Of a DNA stretch of 64,000 nt, positions 1 to 8,793 are shown one piece after another. Source of the stretch: Actinobacteria bacterium IMCC26207. Its GTDB lineage: Bacteria > Actinomycetota > Acidimicrobiia > Acidimicrobiales > Microtrichaceae. The stretch lies in assembly GCA_001025035.1 (NCBI GenBank), contig LCZK01000010.1, positions 248,001-312,000 on the forward strand. Reading direction: 5' to 3'. The notes beneath the pieces are model-generated. The model was given only the letters and a program-made list of their open reading frames with translations. It had not been told where the DNA came from and did no database searches. How positions within the stretch are numbered: position 1 is the stretch's first letter; each line of letters begins with the position of its first letter. The position numbers and the translations under genes are program-made.

Positions 1-352
1 CATGGTGAAAGCGCAGGAAAAGAAGGCAAGTGAGGCTGCAGCAGCAGCGGAACATGCTGAAGAACGTATGGACGCCATCATGGCGGATGCCACACCAGAG
101 GCACCCGAACTAGTGGGAATCAGCGCCGATGGGCACACAGCCCAAGAAGCGCAAGAAGTCGAAACCGTAGAAGCCGCAGAAGAAGTCGAAATCGCAGAAG
201 CAGTTGAGGAAGTCCTCGAAGCCGAAGCAGAGATCGAACTAGAAGCAGAGATTGAGGCTGTAGCCGAGATCGAAGTAGTAGCTGAAATACAAGAAGTTAT
301 TGAAGAAGCAGAAAACGAAGCAGAGCCGGCCGTTGTCGGTGAAGCCAACTGA
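1..352 (+). CDS. infC: Translation initiation factor IF-3, C-terminal extension (5' partial)
   Basis: Only the 3' end of the gene is in the window; the reading frame enters from the left edge and stops at 350-352. The identification as IF-3 rests on context, because infC-rpmI-rplT is one of the most conserved bacterial operons and the two genes that follow are certain. What is visible is not the folded IF-3 core but a tail of about 116 residues, Ala/Glu-rich and strongly acidic, built of irregular E-A-E-I-E type repeats. Actinobacterial IF-3 proteins often have a charged C-terminal extension, but this one is long. The ATG at 2 is unlikely to be the true start. The core domains lie outside the window, so the call could be wrong if an unrelated acidic protein precedes rpmI. 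Confidence 0.6.
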   Translation, partial: MVKAQEKKASEAAAAAEHAEERMDAIMADATPEAPELVGISADGHTAQEAQEVETVEAAEEVEIAEAVEEVLEAEAEIELEAEIEAVAEIEVVAEIQEVIEEAENEAEPAVVGEAN

Positions 353-376
353 TCCGCATCAGACAGAGGAAAAACA

Positions 377-571
377 ATGCCAAAGATGAAGACACATTCC
401 GGAGCCAAGAAGCGTTACAAGGTCACCGGCACAGGAAAGATCACCCGCCGCAAGGCCGGACTGAATCACATCCTTGAAAAGAAGTCCCCAAAGCGCAAGC
501 GTCGCCTTGCTGGCTCTAGCGAGTTGTCCCCTGGTGATGCCCGTCGTGCTCGCCGGTTGCTCGGTCTTTAA
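377..571 (+). CDS. rpmI: 50S ribosomal protein L35
   Basis: L35 is a small basic protein of the large ribosomal subunit. The 64-residue product starts [20 protein letters not shown] and keeps the family pattern of Lys/Arg-rich residues through the [10 protein letters not shown] region. Its length matches the usual 64-66 residues. The ATG follows a purine-rich AGAGGA sequence about 8 bases upstream. It sits between infC and rplT as usual. A 17-bp direct duplication starts at the last base of its stop codon (571-604). Confidence 0.97.
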   Translation: MPKMKTHSGAKKRYKVTGTGKITRRKAGLNHILEKKSPKRKRRLAGSSELSPGDARRARRLLGL

Positions 572-604
572 GGCAACAGGGTCTGTAAGCCAACAGGGTT
601 TGTA
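571..604 (+). repeat. 17-bp tandem duplication directly after rpmI stop
   Basis: Two adjacent copies of a 17-bp unit (AGGCAACAGGGTCTGTA at 571-587 and AGCCAACAGGGTTTGTA at 588-604) differ at two positions. The first copy shares its first base with the rpmI stop codon. A weaker third start (GACCAACCGG) follows. No known element is recognised. Confidence 0.75.
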
Positions 605-665
605 GACCAACCGGATCGCTGATCCGGAGCTGATTTTTCGTCACATCTAGTAGAAGGAGCGCCCA

Positions 666-1070
666 GTGGCACGTGTCAAGGGTGGAGTTCACGCAAAGAA
701 GAAACGTCGCGCCGTACTCGGCAAGGCAAAGGGTTATTACGGAAACCGGAGCCGCAGCTTCCGGTCCGCAAACGAAGCCGTCATGCACGCAGGGCAGTAC
801 GCCTTCCGTGACCGTCGCGCACGCAAGGGCGAGATGCGTCGGCTCTGGATTCAGCGCATCAACGCAGCATGCCGAATTCATGGCATGAGCTATAGCCGCT
901 TCATCAACGGGCTGAACTTGGCCGAGGTTGAAGTTGACCGCAAGGTGCTTGCAGACCTCGCCGTTCGTGACGATGACGCTTTTGCGGCGCTCGTCAAGGT
1001 GGCGCAGGACGCTCTTGCCGCCGCCCCGCAGTCCGCTGACGATAGTGAGCCTGCAGGAGCCGAGAGCTGA
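666..1070 (+). CDS. rplT: 50S ribosomal protein L20
   Basis: L20 binds 23S rRNA early in large-subunit assembly; in many bacteria it also represses its own operon. The 134-residue product begins [20 protein letters not shown] and has the typical [20 protein letters not shown] and [13 protein letters not shown] segments. The GTG start at 666 is preceded by AGAAGGAG with good spacing. The last 20 or so residues ([15 protein letters not shown]) are an acidic tail beyond the usual 115-120 residue core. The tail's codons carry an AGGAG motif (1055-1059), and the stop codon overlaps a possible CTG start of the next gene. Confidence 0.97.
   Translation: MARVKGGVHAKKKRRAVLGKAKGYYGNRSRSFRSANEAVMHAGQYAFRDRRARKGEMRRLWIQRINAACRIHGMSYSRFINGLNLAEVEVDRKVLADLAVRDDDAFAALVKVAQDALAAAPQSADDSEPAGAES
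1055..1069 (+). promoter_or_regulatory. Shine-Dalgarno plus CTG start inside the end of rplT
   Basis: AGGAG lies at 1055-1059, followed by a 7-base spacer and CTG at 1067-1069. The TG of the CTG is also the start of the rplT TGA stop (1068-1070), giving a CTGA overlap of the same geometry as the ATGA overlaps elsewhere in the window. It is in frame with the methyltransferase downstream. No ATG, GTG or TTG occurs in that frame between the stop at 1046 and 1175. Confidence 0.55.
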
Positions 1071-1921
1071 GCGCTCTCAGTCCGACCAACCCAGAACTTC
1101 AACGGCTGCGGCGCCTTTCTCGGCGCCGCAGTACGCGTTCCGAGGAAGGTGCATATCTCATTGACGGTCCGATCTTGCTCGCCGAGGCGTTAGCGGCAGA
1201 AGCGGAGATCGAGTCAATTTACGTTGAGCCCGAAGCTCTCAACCATGAGGCAATCTGGGCTGCACGTGCAGCGCAGGTTCGGGTAAAAGAAGTCACCAGA
1301 GGTGCCCTCCGCAAGGTTCTCGAGGTTGCAGCACCGCAGGATATGGTGGCGGTCGCAAAGCAGCGACAAGCTGATGTTGCAGACTTGATTGCTCTGGCAG
1401 TGGCTACGAACAGGCCTCTCCTGGTGCTTGTGGAACTAGCTGATCCTGGGAACGCCGGCACCCTCATCCGCGTAGCCGAGGCGGCTGGTTGCGCCGGGGT
1501 CGTCATGACTGAACGGACCGTGGATCTCTACAACCCAAAGACGGTTCGAGCTACAGCCGGCGCAGTGTTCCGTGTGGCAGTAGCCGAGAACGTTGACGTC
1601 GAACAGTTGTTGACAGACTGTTCCTCGGCGGGACTTGCAACCTGGGCCACGGTGGTCGGTACGGGGATACTCGCTGAACAAGCACCTCTTCAAGCAGCTG
1701 GTGCACTGTTGTTGGGTAGCGAGGCCCATGGCTTAGATCAGAATCTGGTTCAGCAGTGCACCCTTGCGGTCTCGATTCCGATGGATGGTCAAGTTGAGTC
1801 GTTGAACGCTGCTGTCGCAGGGTCAGTATTTCTCTTTGAGGCTGCGCGTCAACGTCGAACAGCCGGAGTACATTTTGAATCCGCGGCCGGAACCTTGCCG
1901 CTGACTGAGAAACAAGAATGA
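1067..1921 (+). CDS. TrmH/SpoU-family rRNA 2'-O-methyltransferase
   Basis: SpoU-family enzymes transfer a methyl group from S-adenosylmethionine to a ribose 2'-OH of RNA and fold with a C-terminal knot. The knot motifs are visible: [33 protein letters not shown] and [20 protein letters not shown]. The first conventional start is TTG at 1175. However, the same frame upstream encodes [10 protein letters not shown] and [18 protein letters not shown], which look like the N-terminal substrate-binding domain of this family, so the protein probably begins earlier. I place the start at CTG 1067 (284 residues), preceded by AGGAG. The gene matches the position of tsnR (Rv1644) in mycobacteria. The family call is firm; the exact target nucleotide is unknown and the start is an inference. 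Confidence 0.85.
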   Translation: MSALSPTNPELQRLRRLSRRRSTRSEEGAYLIDGPILLAEALAAEAEIESIYVEPEALNHEAIWAARAAQVRVKEVTRGALRKVLEVAAPQDMVAVAKQRQADVADLIALAVATNRPLLVLVELADPGNAGTLIRVAEAAGCAGVVMTERTVDLYNPKTVRATAGAVFRVAVAENVDVEQLLTDCSSAGLATWATVVGTGILAEQAPLQAAGALLLGSEAHGLDQNLVQQCTLAVSIPMDGQVESLNAAVAGSVFLFEAARQRRTAGVHFESAAGTLPLTEKQE

Positions 1922-1958
1922 CTCCGAGGCCGAACACCAAGATGCAGGACACCTAGGA

Positions 1959-2987
1959 ATGACAGTTGACCCACAACAGATTGCCGTTGAGGGTGCTGCC
2001 GCGTTTGTTGCTGCGGAATCGCTCGCCGAGATTCACGAATTAGAACTTCAGTACCTTGGGCAGCAATCTCTGTTGAGTGGCATGAAGGCTTCGTTCCGGG
2101 ACCTTGAACCACAAGAGCGCAAAGCGCTTGGTTCGCAGATGAACGCCGCCCGGCAGCAGCTCGAACTTGCAGCGCAAGACTCAAGGTCGAAGCTCGAGTC
2201 AGCCGCTCGCGCAGCCCAGCTTGCCACCGAACGCGTTGATCTAACTGAGACGCTTGCGAAAGCAACCGTTGGTCATAGTCACGTGATTACCCAAACTTGG
2301 GAACGCCTTGAGGACGTGTTCTGCTCGATGGGGTTCACCGTTGCCGATGGTCCCGAGGTCGAAACCGATTGGTTCAACTTTGAGGCTCTGAACCTGCCTC
2401 CTGCGCACCCCGCTCGATCGCTCTGGGACACCCTCTATCTGGATTCATCGCAACTAGAAGGCCTTGGCGAGGAACAACTTCTGCTCCGCACGCATACTTC
2501 CCCGGTGCAGATTCGATCCATGCTGCGAGCCGTGCGTGATGGTTCGGGTCCACCGATCTATGTCGTGTGCCCAGGTCGGGTTTATCGGCGAGACACTGCC
2601 GATGCCACGCACCTTCCGGTTTTCCATCAGATCGAAGGGCTGGTCATCGACAGAGGCATCACGATGGGCGACCTAGCGGGAACCATCGAGAGCTTTGTGA
2701 AAGCCTATTTCGGCGATGAGATGACAAGTCGATTGCGGCCCTCTTATTTTCCATTCACTGAGCCCTCAGCGGAGTTCGATATTTCGGCAGCTGACGGGTC
2801 ATGGCTCGAAGTCGGTGGCTGCGGGATGGTGCACCCCAATGTTCTGCGAGCTGGCGGCCTAGATCCACAGGAGTGGTCAGGGTTCGCCTTTGGTTTTGGC
2901 ATCGACCGCCTAGCCAAGATTCGCTACGGGGTTGAAGACCTACGCGAGTTCGTAACCAATGATGTTCGCTTCCTCTCGCAATTCTGA
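1959..2987 (+). CDS. pheS: Phenylalanine--tRNA ligase alpha subunit
   Basis: PheS is the catalytic class II subunit of the alpha2-beta2 enzyme that charges tRNA-Phe. The 342-residue product has an N-terminal coiled-coil segment (about 20-95), then the class II core. Visible motifs are GHSHVITQ, the motif 2 region RVYRRDTADATHLPVFHQIEG, and motif 3 GFAFGFGIDRLAKIRYGVEDLREF near the end. Its length is typical. The ATG at 1959 is preceded directly by AGGA, which is close for a ribosome site. pheT follows after 58 bp, so the two subunits are probably co-transcribed. Confidence 0.97.
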   Translation: MTVDPQQIAVEGAAAFVAAESLAEIHELELQYLGQQSLLSGMKASFRDLEPQERKALGSQMNAARQQLELAAQDSRSKLESAARAAQLATERVDLTETLAKATVGHSHVITQTWERLEDVFCSMGFTVADGPEVETDWFNFEALNLPPAHPARSLWDTLYLDSSQLEGLGEEQLLLRTHTSPVQIRSMLRAVRDGSGPPIYVVCPGRVYRRDTADATHLPVFHQIEGLVIDRGITMGDLAGTIESFVKAYFGDEMTSRLRPSYFPFTEPSAEFDISAADGSWLEVGGCGMVHPNVLRAGGLDPQEWSGFAFGFGIDRLAKIRYGVEDLREFVTNDVRFLSQF

Positions 2988-3045
2988 TACTGCGCTGATC
3001 CCACCCGATACCCGACTGAACTGACTCACCAATGGACCACACAAC

Positions 3046-5505
3046 ATGAAGGTGCTTCTCTCTTGGCTCCGCGAGTTTGCCCCCATCACGGGCACGACCC
3101 CTGAGATTGCCATTCAACTCACTGACCTTGGTATGGAACTTGAGTCCATCCATCAGATTGGTACCTCCCTTGGTGGCATTGTCGTAGCTCAGGTACTCGA
3201 GATTCGCCCTCATCCCGACGCCGACAAGATCTGTTTGGTTGATGTCGATCTAGGTGATGGTGAAGCTCTGCAGATCTGTTGCGGGGCGACAAATATGGCT
3301 GTGGGTGACCGTGTCCCCCTCGCCACGATTGGTACCGAGATGCCCTCGGGAATGCTCATCGCACCGCGCAAGATGCGTGGCCAGGCGAGTAACGGCATGT
3401 TGTGTTCTGGCCGCGAGATGGAGATTGGCGATGACCACGAAGGCATTCTGATCCTTCCGCCGGACCTTGCTCTTGGTCTGCCCATAACCGAGGCACTCGA
3501 TCTGCGTGAGGATGTCGTCTTTGAATTTGATGCACTTCCGAACCGGCCCGACACGCTGAGCGTTATGGGTGTCGCGAGGGACCTCGCAGCGCGCCAAGGT
3601 GTGCCATTTTCACTGACTGAGTTCAGCCCCCCGACAGCAGGGGAATCCGCAGCAGGGGAGTCCGCGACCGGCCTTTCCTCGGTGCAGATTCTTGCCCCTG
3701 AGCTGTGCGGACGGTTTGTCACCCGAGTGATTTCTGGCGTGCAGCTAGGGCAGTCTCCGCGATGGATGGCTCAGCGACTCATCGCTGCTGGTATGCGTCC
3801 AATCAACAACGTGGTTGACGTATCGAATTACGTCATGCTCGAACTAGGACAGCCGAATCACACCTATGACCTTTCCAAACTTCCTTCGGGGGAACTGCGG
3901 GTGCGCTGGGCAACAGAGGGGGAGCAGATCCTGACTCTGGATGGCGTCACGCGCAGCCTGACTGCGGCAGATGGCGTGATTGCGGATGGATCAGATGCAG
4001 CAGTAGGAATCGCAGGGGTCATGGGTGGTGCCTCAACAGAAATCTCCGAAACCACCACAGATGTCTTGTTGGAACTCGCATGGTGGGACCCAGAGGCCGT
4101 TGCAGCCACCTCCACCCGACTCAACTTGCATTCCGAGGCATCGCTCCGATTCAAACGCGGTGTGGACCCCGAGTTGGCACCGCTTGCGGGCCGTCGGTTT
4201 GCTGAACTGCTCTCTGCAATCTCCCCAGCTCAGCTCCATCCAGATCAAAACGATGTTGCGGGCAACCTTCCGCAGGCTGCAAGGATTCGAGTTCGCCTGA
4301 ACAAGGTGAATGGCCTGCTTGGAACAGCCCTGAGCCGTGAACAGGTCCAGGGGTTGCTTGATCCAATTGGATTTGTTACTGAGCCTGTCCAAGATTCGGG
4401 CGATGGTGAAGAGCTACTGGTGCAGGTGCCAACTTGGCGGCCGGACTCGAGCATTGAAGTAGATGTCATCGAAGAGGTTGCCCGCCATTACGGCATGGCT
4501 CGAATCCCAAAGACCATTCCAACATCTCCGCATGCAGGGGAGCTCACGCAGCGGCAACTGGATCGACGTTGCTTGCGTCGCGCGCTGGTAGGTGCTGGCC
4601 TGACAGAGGCCATGCCGGTTCCATTCTTGGCACCCGGTGATTTGGAGCGAGCAGGCCTAGCTGCCGACGGACTCTTATTGGCAAACCCTCTTGTCGCCGA
4701 AGAGTCGGTGTTGCGCACTTCCCTCCTGCCCGGGCTGTTGAAAGCTGTGGCCTATAACGCAAGTCATCGGCAAAACAGCGTGGAACTGTATGAACTCGGT
4801 CGAGTCTTTCGAGTCGGCGAGCGCGTCATTGCCGATCCGGGGGAATCGGCAAAGCTCGATCGCGTGCTTGCCGGCGAGACCGAACACGTAGCTGTTGTGC
4901 TCGCGGCCAAAGAGGGTGGTGCCGCAGTCGAACTGCTGCAAGTGCTGCTTGCTAGCGTCAATCGTTGGGGACTTGAGCCCGCTCCACTAGCCGTGGAACT
5001 CGTAGCCGGGGAGCTTGCCGGGTTGCACCCAGGTCGTGCGGCAACTGTGCTGCTCGCCGGCCAAGAAATTGGGGTTGTCGGTGAAGTTCACCCCGATGTG
5101 CTCCAGGCTTATGGAATCGAGCAGCGATTGGCTTGGCTTCAGTTAAATCTTGACGTACTGCTGCAGATTCCTTCGGTTGTACCTCAAGCCACTTTGGTCA
5201 GCAGGTTTCCATCTAGCGATATGGATCTGGCCTTTGTTGTGGATGAGCAGGTCACTGCTGAATCTGTTCGAGCAACGATTCTGCGGTCTACCCCAACCGC
5301 CGGTAGCTCCGGCTGGGTAGCTGCTCGAGTCGAACTTTTCGACGTGTTTCGTTCTGAGCAACTTGGGGCCGGATTGAAGAGCTTGGCGTTTCGCCTGCGC
5401 TTTCAAGCCTTAGATCGAACTCTTACCGATGAAGAAGTAACTGTGGTCCGCCTACAGGTGATCGATCAGATTGAACAGCATCATGGTGGACGTCTGCGGG
5501 ACTAA
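3046..5505 (+). CDS. pheT: Phenylalanine--tRNA ligase beta subunit
   Basis: The 819-residue beta subunit carries the editing and tRNA-binding domains of PheRS. In order: an N-terminal EMAP/OB-like tRNA-binding domain (about 40-150, with HPDADKICLVDVDLGD and CSGREMEIGDDHEGI), the B3/4 editing domain (about 205-390, with NNVVDVSNYVMLELGQPNHTYD), the B5 domain, the catalytic-like core (ELYELGRVFRVG) and a C-terminal FDX-ACB domain (SRFPSSDMDLAFVVDE). Length is normal. Between the first two domains an in-frame 15-bp duplication at 3636-3665 encodes two AGES copies. The alpha subunit gene is just upstream. A possible promoter and ARG box follow the stop. Confidence 0.97.
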   Translation: MKVLLSWLREFAPITGTTPEIAIQLTDLGMELESIHQIGTSLGGIVVAQVLEIRPHPDADKICLVDVDLGDGEALQICCGATNMAVGDRVPLATIGTEMPSGMLIAPRKMRGQASNGMLCSGREMEIGDDHEGILILPPDLALGLPITEALDLREDVVFEFDALPNRPDTLSVMGVARDLAARQGVPFSLTEFSPPTAGESAAGESATGLSSVQILAPELCGRFVTRVISGVQLGQSPRWMAQRLIAAGMRPINNVVDVSNYVMLELGQPNHTYDLSKLPSGELRVRWATEGEQILTLDGVTRSLTAADGVIADGSDAAVGIAGVMGGASTEISETTTDVLLELAWWDPEAVAATSTRLNLHSEASLRFKRGVDPELAPLAGRRFAELLSAISPAQLHPDQNDVAGNLPQAARIRVRLNKVNGLLGTALSREQVQGLLDPIGFVTEPVQDSGDGEELLVQVPTWRPDSSIEVDVIEEVARHYGMARIPKTIPTSPHAGELTQRQLDRRCLRRALVGAGLTEAMPVPFLAPGDLERAGLAADGLLLANPLVAEESVLRTSLLPGLLKAVAYNASHRQNSVELYELGRVFRVGERVIADPGESAKLDRVLAGETEHVAVVLAAKEGGAAVELLQVLLASVNRWGLEPAPLAVELVAGELAGLHPGRAATVLLAGQEIGVVGEVHPDVLQAYGIEQRLAWLQLNLDVLLQIPSVVPQATLVSRFPSSDMDLAFVVDEQVTAESVRATILRSTPTAGSSGWVAARVELFDVFRSEQLGAGLKSLAFRLRFQALDRTLTDEEVTVVRLQVIDQIEQHHGGRLRD
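3636..3665 (+). repeat. 15-bp in-frame duplication inside pheT
   Basis: AGCAGGGGAATCCGC (3636-3650) is followed directly by AGCAGGGGAGTCCGC (3651-3665), one mismatch. It adds five residues in the linker between the tRNA-binding and editing domains, a place that can tolerate insertions. Confidence 0.8.
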
Positions 5506-5530
5506 GGCTGAAATCAACATTATCGCAAGA

Positions 5531-5550
5531 TATTGCATAATGATGCACAA
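5531..5550. promoter_or_regulatory. ARG box (ArgR operator) upstream of argC
   Basis: TTGCATAATGATGCAC at 5533-5548 contains the inverted repeat TGCAT-AATG-ATGCA. This is close to the mycobacterial-type ARG box as I recall it (TTGCATA-N-N-ATGCAA). It lies 23 bp upstream of the argC ATG in the only real gap before the arg operon. A CATAAT within it (5536-5541) could be the -10 element, with TCAACA (5514-5519) as a weak -35, which would make repression by promoter occlusion simple. The promoter part is inference. Confidence 0.75.
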
Positions 5551-5570
5551 GAATGCGCTAAGGTGAATTC

Positions 5571-6590
5571 ATGATTCCTATCGGCATCGTTGGAGCATCC
5601 GGATTCACTGGCGCAGAGCTATTGCGTTTAGCGGCTCAGCACCCGGAGTTTGAGGTGAAATTTGCAACCGGTGACAGCATGGCCGGCACTGCAATTGAAG
5701 AGCTGTACCCCAGTTTGGCAGCGGCCTACCCGGGGATGGTCTTTGATGCTTGGTCTGCTGAGCTGCTCGATTCGGTCGAGGTGGTGTTCTTGGGGCTACC
5801 TCACGGGGCGAGCCAGGGAATTGTTCCTCAGCTGATCGACAGCGTGCGGCTGATTGTCGATCTTGGAGCCGACTTCCGTCTCAAGACTTCGGCTGAGTAC
5901 CTGCAGTGGTACGGAGAGGCGCATACGCAGCCCGATCTGCTCAGCAGCTTTGTTTACGGACTTCCTGAGTTGCATCGTGAGCAGTTGCAAACTGCAACGC
6001 GGATTGCCACGCCTGGGTGTTATCCCACTGCAGCATCGCTGCCCCTCGTGCCGTTAGTTCGGGCAGGGCTGATACAGACTGACCGAATCATCGTGGACGC
6101 TGCTTCGGGGGTTTCAGGGGCAGGTCGGCCGCCAAAGCCGAACACGACGTTTTGCGCCGTGGACTCAGACTTCACTGCCTATGGGCTCATGAATCATCGC
6201 CATACTCCAGAGATGGAGATGAACATTGGAGCCACGGTGCTCTTCACACCTCACCTTGCACCCATGAGTCGCGGAATTTTGGCAACCTGCTACGCGCAGC
6301 CTGTTGACGCTTCCCTGAGCACCGAGGACGCCCTTCAAGTACTCAGCGACTTCTATGCCAATGAGCCGTTCGTCGTGGTCTCTGAGCGCTTGCCGTCTAC
6401 TAAGGCAACGCTTGGGTCAAACTCTGCGCATATCACTGCTCGTGTTGATGAGCGCACCTCAACAGTGATTGCACTGTGTGCCATCGACAACCTGGGTAAG
6501 GGAGCTGCAGGTGCTGCGGTGCAATGCGCCAATCTGGCATCTGGATTAGATGAGACTGCTGGTCTTCAACAAGTTGGGACGTACCCATGA
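5571..6590 (+). CDS. argC: N-acetyl-gamma-glutamyl-phosphate reductase
   Basis: ArgC reduces N-acetylglutamyl-5-phosphate to the semialdehyde with NADPH in arginine biosynthesis. The 339-residue product has the NADP-binding start IGIVGASGFTGAELLRL (4-20), the catalytic cysteine in ATPGCYPTAAS (Cys150) and the HRHTPEMEM motif with a likely catalytic His. Length is normal. It is the first gene after the ARG box. Its stop overlaps the argB start by four bases (ATGA at 6587). In most actinobacteria argJ follows argC; here argB follows directly. Confidence 0.97.
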   Translation: MIPIGIVGASGFTGAELLRLAAQHPEFEVKFATGDSMAGTAIEELYPSLAAAYPGMVFDAWSAELLDSVEVVFLGLPHGASQGIVPQLIDSVRLIVDLGADFRLKTSAEYLQWYGEAHTQPDLLSSFVYGLPELHREQLQTATRIATPGCYPTAASLPLVPLVRAGLIQTDRIIVDAASGVSGAGRPPKPNTTFCAVDSDFTAYGLMNHRHTPEMEMNIGATVLFTPHLAPMSRGILATCYAQPVDASLSTEDALQVLSDFYANEPFVVVSERLPSTKATLGSNSAHITARVDERTSTVIALCAIDNLGKGAAGAAVQCANLASGLDETAGLQQVGTYP

Positions 6591-7555
6591 GCCAGCAGAG
6601 CAGTTCACAAACCCCAAGCAGCGTTGATCCGCGTCGTGATCCAGAGCTCGCAGTGGACGTGCTGCTGCAAGCTTTGCCTTATATCGAGGCGTTTCGAGGC
6701 GCTGTCGTCGTAGTCAAGTTCGGCGGCAATGCAATGTCGAGTCCCGAGTTGTTCGATGACTTTGCAAAAGATGTCGTCATGATGCACCGAGTCGGGATGA
6801 AGCCAGTAGTGGTGCATGGCGGTGGCCCACAAATTGGTGAGTGGCTCAAGCGAATGGGTAAAGAGTCCACCTTTATCGATGGCCGTCGCGTTACCGATGC
6901 AGAGACTCTCGAGGTCGTGCAGATGGTTCTGATGGGCAAGGTCAACGCTGACATTGTCACGGCACTTAATACCTTTGGTCCGGTTGCGCTTGGGTTGTCG
7001 GGAACCGATGCGCGTTTGCTGACTGCCAAGGCGCATGACCCTGCTCTCGGGTTTGTTGGAGCAGTCACCAAGGTCAACCCTGAACTGATTACGCGGACGC
7101 TGTCGATGGACCTGATTCCCGTAATCGCAACCGTCGGGGTCGATGAGTCTGGCCAGACCTACAACATCAACGCCGATGACGCTGCAACAGAAATTGCGCA
7201 ATGTCTCAGCGCAGAGAAATTAATCTTTCTGACTGATGTTCCTGGCCTGCTTGAAGACGTCAACAATTTGGATTCGCTGATTCCTCGAGTCACCACCGAT
7301 CAAGTGCGTGAGTTCATCTCGAGCGGAGTGATCTCGGGCGGGATGATTCCCAAGATGGCTGGGTGTATCCGAGCCATCGAAAATGGCGTGGGATCAGTCC
7401 ACCTGATTGATGGGCGACTGCCACATGTCCTGCTGCTCGAACTCCTTACCCGTGCCGGAGTCGGGACAATGGTCGAAGCAAGCGAACCCCAACAAGCCCA
7501 GTCACAATCAGCCCAGTCACAATCAGCCCAGCTCTCAGAATCGGATCCAGAATGA
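6587..7555 (+). CDS. argB: Acetylglutamate kinase
   Basis: ArgB phosphorylates N-acetylglutamate, the usual feedback point of the pathway. The 322-residue protein shows the amino-acid-kinase motifs VVKFGGNAM, VVHGGGPQIGEWL, TYNINADDAATEIA, FLTDVPGLL and GGMIPKMAGCIRAIENGV. It is slightly long because of a Gln/Ser-rich tail (QQAQSQSAQSQSAQ) encoded by a 15-bp repeat just before the stop. It overlaps argC and argD by four bases each, so translation is probably coupled. Confidence 0.97.
   Translation: MSQQSSSQTPSSVDPRRDPELAVDVLLQALPYIEAFRGAVVVVKFGGNAMSSPELFDDFAKDVVMMHRVGMKPVVVHGGGPQIGEWLKRMGKESTFIDGRRVTDAETLEVVQMVLMGKVNADIVTALNTFGPVALGLSGTDARLLTAKAHDPALGFVGAVTKVNPELITRTLSMDLIPVIATVGVDESGQTYNINADDAATEIAQCLSAEKLIFLTDVPGLLEDVNNLDSLIPRVTTDQVREFISSGVISGGMIPKMAGCIRAIENGVGSVHLIDGRLPHVLLLELLTRAGVGTMVEASEPQQAQSQSAQSQSAQLSESDPE
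7497..7531 (+). repeat. 15-bp repeat in the 3' end of argB
   Basis: CCCAGTCACAATCAG occurs at 7497-7511 and 7512-7526 without mismatch, followed by a third partial CCCAG (7527-7531). It is in frame and encodes the QSQSA repeats of the argB tail, beyond the conserved kinase fold. Confidence 0.85.
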
Positions 7556-8793
7556 CTCCCGCTACAACCCATGCTCAGGCCATGGGAGCCTCAACCGAAC
7601 TGCAACACTGCCCCCTGATGCCCTCCTATGGCCCACCCTCGGTGCAGTTTGTTCGCGGCCAAGGCTCTTGGCTCTGGGATCTTCAGGGCAAGCAGTACCT
7701 TGACCTGCTCTCTGGTCTGGCAGTTACCTCGCTAGGTCATAGCCACCCAGACGTCAGCGAAGCACTGTGCGAGCAGTCCCAGAAGTTGTTGCACGTCTCC
7801 AATCTGTTTGGGACCGAACATTCAGCACCTCTTGCTCAGACACTGGACTCACTACTCGGCGGTGGTGGACAGGTGTTCTTTGCAAACTCAGGCGCCGAAG
7901 CGAACGAAGCCGCAATCAAGCTTGCTCGCAAGTTCGGAGGCCCCGGCCGCCACGTGGTCCTCAGCGCTCTCGGTAGCTTTCATGGGCGGACTCTGGCCAC
8001 CCTGCATGCCACGGGGCAGCCTGCAAAGCACACTGCGTTTCAGCCGCTGCCCGAGGGATTTCGCCACGTAGAATTCTGTGACATCGAACAACTCGAGGCG
8101 GCACTCGATGACACCGTTGCTGCAGTCTTGCTTGAGGCAGTACAGGGCGAGGGTGGAGTAAATCCTGTAACCGTCGAGTACTTCCAAGCAGTACGTAGGT
8201 TGTGCGATGAGCACGGCGTTTTGTTCATGGTGGATGAGGTGCAAACGGGGCTTGGCCGCTGCGGAAGTTGGTTCGCCTTCCAACAGATGCAGGTACAACC
8301 TGATGTGGTGACGATGGCAAAAGCTCTTGGGAACGGCGTTCCCATTGGCGCCTGTTGGGCGCGAACAGATGTCGCTGCAGCGTTTCAGCCTGGGGATCAC
8401 GCAACGACATTTGGTGGCCAGCCATTGGCCGCTGCAGCCGCTCGCGCAGTGTTGCGGGTGATGCAGGAAGAGAATGTTCCCCTGCTAGCGCAAGTTGCGG
8501 GAGCGCAGTTTGCACAACAACTTCAGGTCCTGCCGGCAGTGGTTCAGGTGCGCGGCCTTGGCCTGCTCCTAGCTGTTGAGCTTGACCAAGACTTGCTCGG
8601 CGAGGCAGCAGCAACACGTGCAGCTGCACAGTTACTTGACCAAGGAGTGGTGGTCAACGCTGTTACCCCAACGGCGATTCGTTTGGCACCGAGTTTGTTG
8701 ATCTCTGAAGATGAAATTCAACAAGCAGTCAGTGCTCTCAGCGCAGTCTTTGCTGAGTTACAGGCAGAGCACGAACAAAAGGCAACATCATGA
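7552..8793 (+). CDS. argD: Acetylornithine aminotransferase
   Basis: ArgD is a class III PLP-dependent aminotransferase that converts N-acetylglutamate semialdehyde to N-acetylornithine. Visible in the 413 residues: LDLLSGLAVTSLGHSHP, the NSGAEANEAAIKLARKFG phosphate-binding region, SFHGRTLATL, VDEVQTGLGR, and MAKALGNGVPIGA with the Schiff-base lysine at about residue 257. Length is normal. It starts at the ATGA overlap with argB and ends in an ATGA overlap with argF. Confidence 0.97.
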   Translation: MTPATTHAQAMGASTELQHCPLMPSYGPPSVQFVRGQGSWLWDLQGKQYLDLLSGLAVTSLGHSHPDVSEALCEQSQKLLHVSNLFGTEHSAPLAQTLDSLLGGGGQVFFANSGAEANEAAIKLARKFGGPGRHVVLSALGSFHGRTLATLHATGQPAKHTAFQPLPEGFRHVEFCDIEQLEAALDDTVAAVLLEAVQGEGGVNPVTVEYFQAVRRLCDEHGVLFMVDEVQTGLGRCGSWFAFQQMQVQPDVVTMAKALGNGVPIGACWARTDVAAAFQPGDHATTFGGQPLAAAAARAVLRVMQEENVPLLAQVAGAQFAQQLQVLPAVVQVRGLGLLLAVELDQDLLGEAAATRAAAQLLDQGVVVNAVTPTAIRLAPSLLISEDEIQQAVSALSAVFAELQAEHEQKATS

